In this document: piece by piece, positions 58,682-64,000 of the stretch
Layout: every line of letters starts with the position of its first letter
How positions within the stretch are numbered: the stretch's first letter is position 1
Source: CAVTQZ01 sp963737015
GTDB lineage: Bacteria > Actinomycetota > Acidimicrobiia > Acidimicrobiales > UBA8190
Direction: 5' to 3'
DNA length: 64,000 nucleotides
Assembly (NCBI GenBank): GCA_963737015.1
Contig: CAVTQZ010000001.1
Span: 62,001 to 126,000, forward strand
Position numbers and translations under genes: made by a program
Notes under the pieces: generated by a model
What the model was told of the DNA's origin: nothing
The model's database searches: none
The model's input: only the letters and a program-made list of their open reading frames with translations

Positions 58682-61606
58682 ATGCGAATGAACGATCATT
58701 CAACCGCCAAGGGTGTTCGGCCCGGAACGGGGAGCCGTTCCATCGAACGTCTACAACGTCTAGGACGTCTCGAACGTCTGGGACGTTTCGCAACTGCAGT
58801 TGGACTCGCCATCGTGCTGTGTGGGGTGCCGCTCGTCCTCACGAGTCTTCACTTGGCGCCTCCAATCGGTCACGTCGTAACCGAAATCGGGCATCCAGGA
58901 ACCTGGAACCACCTCCTGCAAAGCCACTTGTCGGACGACGCGCTCGTAAAGATCGTCGTCTTGGTCGCTTGGGTCGCCTGGTGCTGGCTGGCTCTATGTG
59001 TGCTTCTCGAGATCATTGCAAGCCTCAGGGGTGTCCCGACGATTCGCCTACCGGGTAGCAGGCACGCGCAGTCCCTTGCGGCCCTTCTTGTCGGTGCGTG
59101 TCTCGCGCTCCTCCCTGCACCACGAACAGCGTCACATCTGAGGATCCAGACGGTCGCGACGGCGCAGCTCCATCCCGTGACGATGAGCGAGGTCGTCCTT
59201 TTCGAGGATCGCGTCTCGACATGGCCGGGCTCTGCGAACGAAAGGGATCCCGTTTCGCACGTGTCGACCCTCTCGGGGAACGGAGAAGGGGGGGCGGAGG
59301 TTGCCAGTTCCGAAGCGCGGACCTATGTCGTCAGACCGGGCGACACACTTTGGTCTATCGCAGAGGAACAACTGGGTTCCCCACTTCGTTGGCGCGAGGT
59401 CGCCGCGCTCAATCTGGGTCGGCCCCAGAGCGACGGCCGGGAGTTCACGGACGCACATTGGATCTTCCCCGGGTGGGTCCTCGCGCTGCCTGCGTCACCA
59501 CCTTCTTCTCCCGTCGAGTCTTCGTCCGTTGCTCCGGGACCGGCTCCTTCTGCGTTCGCCCCGTTTGTCCCTTCCGAGTCGGACGGGCCGCGACAAGACG
59601 TCCGGTTGCCCTCCCTGGTCGACGATGCGCCCGCACCGCCGGGACCCTCGTCGGTCAATGGATCGAGGTCGTTCGCAATCGACTCGGGCAATCCGGCGTC
59701 GGGCCATCACGGTGATCACGGTCATCACGATCCCGTTCCGATAGCTCCGATCGGCTTCGGAATTCTCGGAGCGTCCGTGATCGCTCTGCTCGACCGCATG
59801 CGCCGTGCCCAACAGAGGCACCGGCGTCGTGGACTGCGGATCACTCTTCCAGAGGGTGAACTCTCCGATTTCGAGATGGGTCTGAGGCTCGGCGCAGACT
59901 CAGACGCCGCCGATTGGATCGATATAGGCCAACGCCTCCTATCGGCCAGCTTGACCGGTCGCGACAACCGAGGCAACGACTTGAAGGTGCCTCGTCTCGT
60001 CGGGGCACGATTGCTCCCGGAGGTCGTCGAGTTCCTTCTCGACGGTCCTTCTTCGCAGCCCCCTCCCCCCTTCGAGGAATCGCCCGACAGGTCGAGTTGG
60101 CTGTTGCCGCGCGAATCCGGACTTTTGGAGCGCCTCAGGAACGACCCCACCTTGAAAGGGTCAGATGTACCTGTTCCCGGGCTGGTCACCCTCGGGCGCG
60201 ACGAGCACGGCCTCATCCTGCTCGACCTCGAGCGCGTTGGATCGCTCGAGATACGCGGATCACAGTCGGAGCAACTCGCTCAGGCGATCGCGGTCGAGAT
60301 GGCGTGCTCGAGATGGTCGGACCAGGTGGACATAGTCGTGGTGGGGATGTTCCCGGAGATCGAGCAGCTCGAACGTGTGATCCATGCGACCAGCATCGCC
60401 AGCGTCGTTCAGCGTATGGGACGCCGAGTACTGGAGCGAAAGAAGTTGCTCGAGATCGTAAGGCACGCCACGAACTATGAGACAAGGTGGCTAGAAGGAG
60501 GAGACGCCTGGGATCTCTGTTTGGTTCTCTGCATGGAAGGAGCTGCCAGAGCAGAAGGCGATGCTCTGTCCGAGCTTGTCGAACTCGCCGGAGATGGCGC
60601 GTTGGGATTGTCGATTGTCTTCTGCTCGGACGATTACCTCGGAGCAAGGACGCGCGTCGTTGCCGATGGGGGACCGCTTCTCTTCGAGGGCTTCGGCAAT
60701 CAACTCACATCGCTGAGGGACTCGCCGGTCTGGCCACAAGCGGTCCCTGAAACCTTCGTCGAAAATGTGACGACTCTGGTGGGTGTGGCATCAGATCTGG
60801 AAGGAACCTTCGCACCCGCTTCGGAAGAGCACGATGCGCCTTCGATCTCGATTACGGAAGAGTTCGAGGTGCAGGAAGGAGTGGTAGTCGTAAGGGTGTT
60901 GGGCCCCGTCGATGTGATAGGAGCGGCGCGTCCGTTTACGAGAGCATGGGCGCTAGAGCTCGTCGTCTACCTCGCGATGCACCGCAAATCTGTTTCGACG
61001 ACAGAAAAATGGGCGACTGCACTTTGGCCAGATCGTCTGATGGCCCCGGCAAGCCTCCACTCGACCGCCTCCGCTGCACGTCGCGCGCTGGGCACCACGT
61101 CCTCTGGGGTGGATCATCTACCACGCAGTCATGGCAGTCTGTCATTGGGTCCGGGCGTAACGACAGATTGGGACAGCTTCGTCGCGCTCTCGCGTTCAGA
61201 TGATCCGCAAGCCTGGAGGCGAGCGATCGAACTCATCAGGGGCCGTCCGTTCGAAGGTCTCCGCGCGGCGGATTGGGCCATTTTGGAGGGAATTTCCGCG
61301 ATGATCGAAGCCGAGGTCGTGGACCTCGCGAGCCGTTACTCGGAATGGTGCCTTTCGAGCCGGAATGCGGCAGATGCCGAATGGTCGGTACGTCACGGGC
61401 TGATGGTGAGCCCGTACGACGAACGTCTCTATCGTCTCCTTATGAGAGCTGCAGACGTGGCCGGCAATCCCGCCGGTGTCGAGGCGGTCATGAAGGAACT
61501 CGTTCACTTGGTTGCCGAGGACATCGAGCCGTTCGATGCCGTCCATCCAGAAACGTTCGAGTTGTACCGTTCTCTGTCGAGGAGGACCTCCGCACGCGGA
61601 ATTTGA
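58682..61606 (+). CDS. Membrane LysM-BTAD regulator of the Tad locus
   Basis: A 974-residue protein. Membrane helices at about 38-58, 89-112 and 133-148, then a LysM domain at about 215-265 (RTYVVRPGDTLWSIAEEQLG), a Ser/Pro-rich linker, a helix near 355-372 (IGFGILGASVIALLDRM), a central cytoplasmic part (370-720) without clear homology, and a C-terminal winged helix plus BTAD (about 735-974: VRVLGPVDVIGAARPFTRAW, FEGLRAADWAILEGISAMIE, RHGLMVSPYDERLYRLLMRA). LysM binds peptidoglycan and BTAD regulators control transcription in actinobacteria, so this could sense the wall and control pili. ATG 58682; TTG 58679 or ATG 58688 are alternatives. Confidence 0.85.
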   Translation: MRMNDHSTAKGVRPGTGSRSIERLQRLGRLERLGRFATAVGLAIVLCGVPLVLTSLHLAPPIGHVVTEIGHPGTWNHLLQSHLSDDALVKIVVLVAWVAWCWLALCVLLEIIASLRGVPTIRLPGSRHAQSLAALLVGACLALLPAPRTASHLRIQTVATAQLHPVTMSEVVLFEDRVSTWPGSANERDPVSHVSTLSGNGEGGAEVASSEARTYVVRPGDTLWSIAEEQLGSPLRWREVAALNLGRPQSDGREFTDAHWIFPGWVLALPASPPSSPVESSSVAPGPAPSAFAPFVPSESDGPRQDVRLPSLVDDAPAPPGPSSVNGSRSFAIDSGNPASGHHGDHGHHDPVPIAPIGFGILGASVIALLDRMRRAQQRHRRRGLRITLPEGELSDFEMGLRLGADSDAADWIDIGQRLLSASLTGRDNRGNDLKVPRLVGARLLPEVVEFLLDGPSSQPPPPFEESPDRSSWLLPRESGLLERLRNDPTLKGSDVPVPGLVTLGRDEHGLILLDLERVGSLEIRGSQSEQLAQAIAVEMACSRWSDQVDIVVVGMFPEIEQLERVIHATSIASVVQRMGRRVLERKKLLEIVRHATNYETRWLEGGDAWDLCLVLCMEGAARAEGDALSELVELAGDGALGLSIVFCSDDYLGARTRVVADGGPLLFEGFGNQLTSLRDSPVWPQAVPETFVENVTTLVGVASDLEGTFAPASEEHDAPSISITEEFEVQEGVVVVRVLGPVDVIGAARPFTRAWALELVVYLAMHRKSVSTTEKWATALWPDRLMAPASLHSTASAARRALGTTSSGVDHLPRSHGSLSLGPGVTTDWDSFVALSRSDDPQAWRRAIELIRGRPFEGLRAADWAILEGISAMIEAEVVDLASRYSEWCLSSRNAADAEWSVRHGLMVSPYDERLYRLLMRAADVAGNPAGVEAVMKELVHLVAEDIEPFDAVHPETFELYRSLSRRTSARGI

Positions 61607-61642
61607 ATAGCGACGGCTTTCCATCAGTGCCAAGCTTCCTGC

Positions 61643-62158
61643 GTGGGTGAGTGCGAGGAATGCGGCTTCGACTACGGGGCTGTCGACACCTCGGAGATTC
61701 CTGCTTTGATCGAGAGTGAAGTCGCTGAAATCACCGCTCTCATCTCGCAAATCCAGGATTCAGCGCTGCGAATCAGATCGCAACCGTCCGTCTGGTCGCC
61801 CTTCGAGTACGCATGCCATGTGCGTGACGTCCTGCTGGTGCAACGTGATCGCGCGTTGTTGGCACTGGTGGAGGACACTCCGAGTTTCGTTCCGATGTAC
61901 CGCGACGAAAGAGTCGCAAATGCGGGTTACGGATTCGAACGGGTTGCGGAGGTGTCCGAGGAGCTTCCTGTGGCAGCCCGGCTCATTTCGAAGCTCGCGG
62001 CCGGCATGACTCAGGAGCAGCTGGCCAGGCGTTGCACCTATAACTTCCCCGAGCCCACCGAGCGCGATGTCGGGTGGGTCTTTCGTCACACCCTCCACGA
62101 GGTGGTCCACCACAAGAAGGACATCTCGGACGGGCTCCGATCAAGCGGCGTCACCTGA
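61643..62158 (+). CDS. DinB-family protein
   Basis: A 171-residue four-helix protein of the DinB/YfiT type, often metal-dependent transferases of bacillithiol or mycothiol and sometimes of unknown role. WSPFEYACHVRDVLLVQRDR and WVFRHTLHEVVHHKKDI provide three histidines that fit the DinB metal site. The N-terminus holds CEECGFDY, a possible extra metal site. GTG 61643 is used; the frame begins just there. Its 3' end overlaps the convergent HNH gene by 18 bases. Confidence 0.85.
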   Translation: MGECEECGFDYGAVDTSEIPALIESEVAEITALISQIQDSALRIRSQPSVWSPFEYACHVRDVLLVQRDRALLALVEDTPSFVPMYRDERVANAGYGFERVAEVSEELPVAARLISKLAAGMTQEQLARRCTYNFPEPTERDVGWVFRHTLHEVVHHKKDISDGLRSSGVT

Positions 62159-63583
62159 ACCTGTGTACGAGTGGTTGGCGCGGTAGAGCCATTCCATCGT
62201 GTCGTGTAGGTCGAAGGGATCGTTGTAACCGCAACAGAGGGTGTCTCCGTGCACCGAGAGGCCACCCTGAGTGTGTTGGTCCCGAAGGCTCGGTCCTGAC
62301 GCCCGCCGTGTCGGCGCGACGATATCGATCTCTTCTCCAGCGGGATTCCAGACCCGCACAACTCCTGCGCAGTTCATCTCCAGGCGGTATCCGCCCTCGT
62401 GAACGCGGCGGTGGTGATACCTACACAAACTGACCAGGTTCGAGACCTTGGTCGGGCCGCCTTTCGACCAGAAGATGACGTGATGACAGTCGACGAAGCG
62501 CCTCTGGTTACACCCCGGCCAGCGACATCCCATGTCCCTAGTCCGCACCGCCCGGCGTATGTGTCTCGGGATCGATTGGGTCTTGCCTTCGGGCTCCAGA
62601 ATGCCGTCTTGCCGGTAGACGAGGCGCATTACTCCTGCGTCACAGGCGAGTCGTCGGGCCGTGTGGGAGGAGACCGTCCCGACCTCCTCGATATGGCTGC
62701 AGCCCTCTGCGCTCGGATCGTTCAGCACCTTTTCGTCGACGTGTACGACCACAGACACAGCCGGTGTCTCGTCCGACTGGGAGAGACCGTTCTCGAGGAC
62801 CGACCGGCAGACCGCGACCAGCGCGTCAGCCTGGTTCCTGGCGTAAGCATCGTCCCGTTCGCCCACGAGCTCCATCAGATTGGGATCGCTGTTCGTGGAA
62901 GACGTTTCCGCGGGAACGTCTTCCGTGTTCTCGGCGGACTCGGCGGACTCGGCGGACTCGGATGATTCCTGATCCTCCGTTTCGGCCTCCCCGTCCTCCT
63001 CGATCGCAAGGCGCGCCTTTTCGATCGCGGACAGCACGACACCGGCGTCGTCTGGCGCGAGTCGTGCGCAGATCACGACCATCCCGTCCCGGTCGCTGTA
63101 GCTGCGCACGAACCTTCGCTCGTGGCGCTCTAGCGCTTCTTGTCCTTCTTTCGGATCCGCCTTCCGGTACGAGCGCACTATGAGCTCGAGTTGGGCGGCC
63201 GTCGCCCATCGTGCCCAGTCGACGAGGGTCGATTCGGTCGCTTTCGTCGCTATGCGGGTCACAGCCCTGACCTTGGAGTACGAGATCTCCCCCGAGGCAA
63301 ACGCCGCTCGGATGAGAGGAAGGTCCTCCAGCGCATGCCCGACCCGAAGTTGCTCTCTGGCTGCCCCGATACTCAGACCGATCCGCCAACTCAGCCAGTG
63401 CGCACACGACCGCGTGCCCAGGTCGCACCAGATGTCGCGGCGGTCGATCTCGGCGATGAGGAGAACCTGGTGGCATTCCGCAGCCGCGAGATCGGCTCCG
63501 TGTCGACCGAGCTCTTCCACGAGCTCGGAGTCCGTGAGGCCCTGCCCCACATTTCCTTCTACACATGATTTGAGATCGAACAT
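62141..63583 (-). CDS. DUF222 and HNH-nuclease domain protein
   Basis: A 480-residue protein of the abundant actinobacterial DUF222-HNH family, related to the M. tuberculosis 13E12 repeat family. DUF222 (about 25-330: GTRSCAHWLSWRIGLSIGAA, SYSKVRAVTRIATKATESTL) is interrupted by an acidic low-complexity insertion (DQESSESAESAESAENTEDV). The HNH part reads RDMGCRWPGCNQRRFVDCHH, WSKGGPTKVSNLVSLCRYHH and RRVHEGGY, with all zinc/metal and catalytic His residues. Role unknown; nuclease linked to DNA repair or mobile DNA is the usual guess. ATG 63583 is used; GTG 63613 is possible. No transposase is nearby. Confidence 0.9.
   Translation of the reverse strand: MFDLKSCVEGNVGQGLTDSELVEELGRHGADLAAAECHQVLLIAEIDRRDIWCDLGTRSCAHWLSWRIGLSIGAAREQLRVGHALEDLPLIRAAFASGEISYSKVRAVTRIATKATESTLVDWARWATAAQLELIVRSYRKADPKEGQEALERHERRFVRSYSDRDGMVVICARLAPDDAGVVLSAIEKARLAIEEDGEAETEDQESSESAESAESAENTEDVPAETSSTNSDPNLMELVGERDDAYARNQADALVAVCRSVLENGLSQSDETPAVSVVVHVDEKVLNDPSAEGCSHIEEVGTVSSHTARRLACDAGVMRLVYRQDGILEPEGKTQSIPRHIRRAVRTRDMGCRWPGCNQRRFVDCHHVIFWSKGGPTKVSNLVSLCRYHHRRVHEGGYRLEMNCAGVVRVWNPAGEEIDIVAPTRRASGPSLRDQHTQGGLSVHGDTLCCGYNDPFDLHDTMEWLYRANHSYTGSGDAA
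62930..62961 (-). repeat. 9-bp tandem microrepeat in the HNH gene
   Basis: CTCGGCGGA on the plus strand occurs three times in a row plus a partial copy, encoding repeated Glu-Ser-Ala on the minus strand in the acidic insertion of DUF222. In frame, so copy changes are tolerated. Confidence 0.8.
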
Positions 63584-63812
63584 GTATTCGATGATACGCA
63601 ACGGCTGTGTCACTGACCTGGGCCTTTACACCTTCAGCAGCCCTGCGGACGAAGTGAGGTGCACACGTTCCGTGGGGTCTCAGGGCGATTCCGTGAGAGA
63701 CGGCGTTTCCGCGGGAACGCACAGCCACGGCCAGAAAGCCGCTCGGAACTTTTGGCGGGCGGGAACCGTCAAACCTCCGAACTGTCGAACCTTCGAAAGC
63801 AGGTGAAGGAAC

Positions 63813-64000
63813 ATGCACAGGCGAGTCTCCTCGGCGGTGGTTGCGACGGCAGTCGTCCTGGCGGTTGCGACTGGGGGCGCCGCCTTGGGACTTGCGGTGT
63901 CGAACGACACCGGCCCGTCTCAGGGAGCGAGCTGTCAATCGACCGGGCCGAAGCTCACGGTCCAGGGCACCGGAGATGCAAAGGGGCCACCTGACCTCCT
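63813..64000 (+). CDS. Secreted SIMPL-domain (DUF541) protein, 3'-partial
   Basis: The first 62 codons of a secreted protein. MHRRVSSAVVATAVVLAVAT is a signal peptide or anchor. The mature start holds QSTGPKLTVQGTGDAKGPPD, the typical first strand of SIMPL/DUF541 domains (KLTVQGTG...xxPD). These are envelope or periplasmic proteins of uncertain role. ATG 63813 has AAGGA upstream. The rest lies beyond the window. Confidence 0.75.
   Translation, partial: MHRRVSSAVVATAVVLAVATGGAALGLAVSNDTGPSQGASCQSTGPKLTVQGTGDAKGPPDL

Overview
The window is GC-rich (roughly two thirds G+C by eye) chromosomal DNA from a high-GC Gram-positive, most likely an actinobacterium of the Acidimicrobiia type. This is an inference. 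It rests on a mycobacterial-type SerC, an F420-type luciferase-like oxidoreductase, a wax ester/triacylglycerol synthase, KstR-like operators, a DUF222/HNH nuclease, an actinobacterial Tad pilus locus, and secreted proteins built from 43-residue GYW...DGG repeats. No rRNA, tRNA, CRISPR array, transposase or phage genes were seen.

Layout. 1-1.03 kb: end of a TldE/PmbA-like gene. 1.2-5.2 kb: remains of a large secreted surface protein (beta-helix, Ig-like repeats, DUF4214) broken by many frameshifts. 5.3-9.3 kb: serine genes serC (minus) and serA (plus) flanking an aspartate-type aminotransferase. 9.3-13 kb: ECF sigma factor, zinc anti-sigma factor and two related membrane coiled-coil proteins, one fused to a GH43-like domain. 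13.2-14.3 kb: DUF4349 membrane protein. 14.4-16.2 kb: leuA behind a Leu-codon leader peptide and terminator. 16.3-22.4 kb: a MacAB-like export cluster with two adaptor proteins and a lipoprotein. 22.5-23.6 kb: 1-Cys peroxiredoxin and MscL. 23.8-26.3 kb: greA-leuC-leuD on the minus strand. 26.4-30.7 kb: leuB-ilvE-cimA plus a small unknown gene, behind a second leader peptide/attenuator that carries Leu, Val and Ile codons. 30.8-41.1 kb: a lipid or steroid catabolic block (alpha/beta hydrolase, thiolase, enoyl-CoA hydratase, thioesterase, acyl-CoA ligase, SDR, F420-like oxidoreductase). Three KstR-like operator/promoter elements lie in this block, which is interrupted by a secreted repeat protein and a GNAT gene. 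41.2-43.1 kb: DrrAB-like ABC exporter. 43.1-44.6 kb: WS/DGAT. 44.9-49.6 kb: broken GH3 glycosidase and a Kelch-like secreted protein. The 3' part of the Kelch-like gene is an inverted, nearly identical copy of the 3' part of the secreted gene at 33-35 kb. 49.7-50.5 kb: SRAP/YedK DNA-crosslink protein. 50.9-61.6 kb: a compact Tad/Flp pilus locus (lipoprotein, SAF protein, TadZ, TadA, TadB, TadC, Flp pilin, TadE-like x2, TadG-like) ending in a 974-residue membrane LysM-BTAD regulator. 61.6-64 kb: DinB-like protein, DUF222/HNH nuclease and the start of a SIMPL-domain protein.

How it fits together. The branched-chain amino acid genes form two attenuated units. The leuA leader senses Leu. The leuB-ilvE-cimA leader has Val-Ile-Ile-Val plus Leu codons, which matches the products of that operon. 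The thiolase, enoyl-CoA hydratase and acyl-CoA ligase genes share one operator/-10 design and so look like one regulon. The Tad genes are chained by start/stop overlaps and are probably co-translated.

Caution on quality. At least nine genes carry single-base frame breaks, most of them apparent +1 insertions (tldE, the surface protein, sigma factor, greA, hydrolase, drrB, GH3 three times, Kelch-like protein). Some may be assembly errors rather than real pseudogenes.
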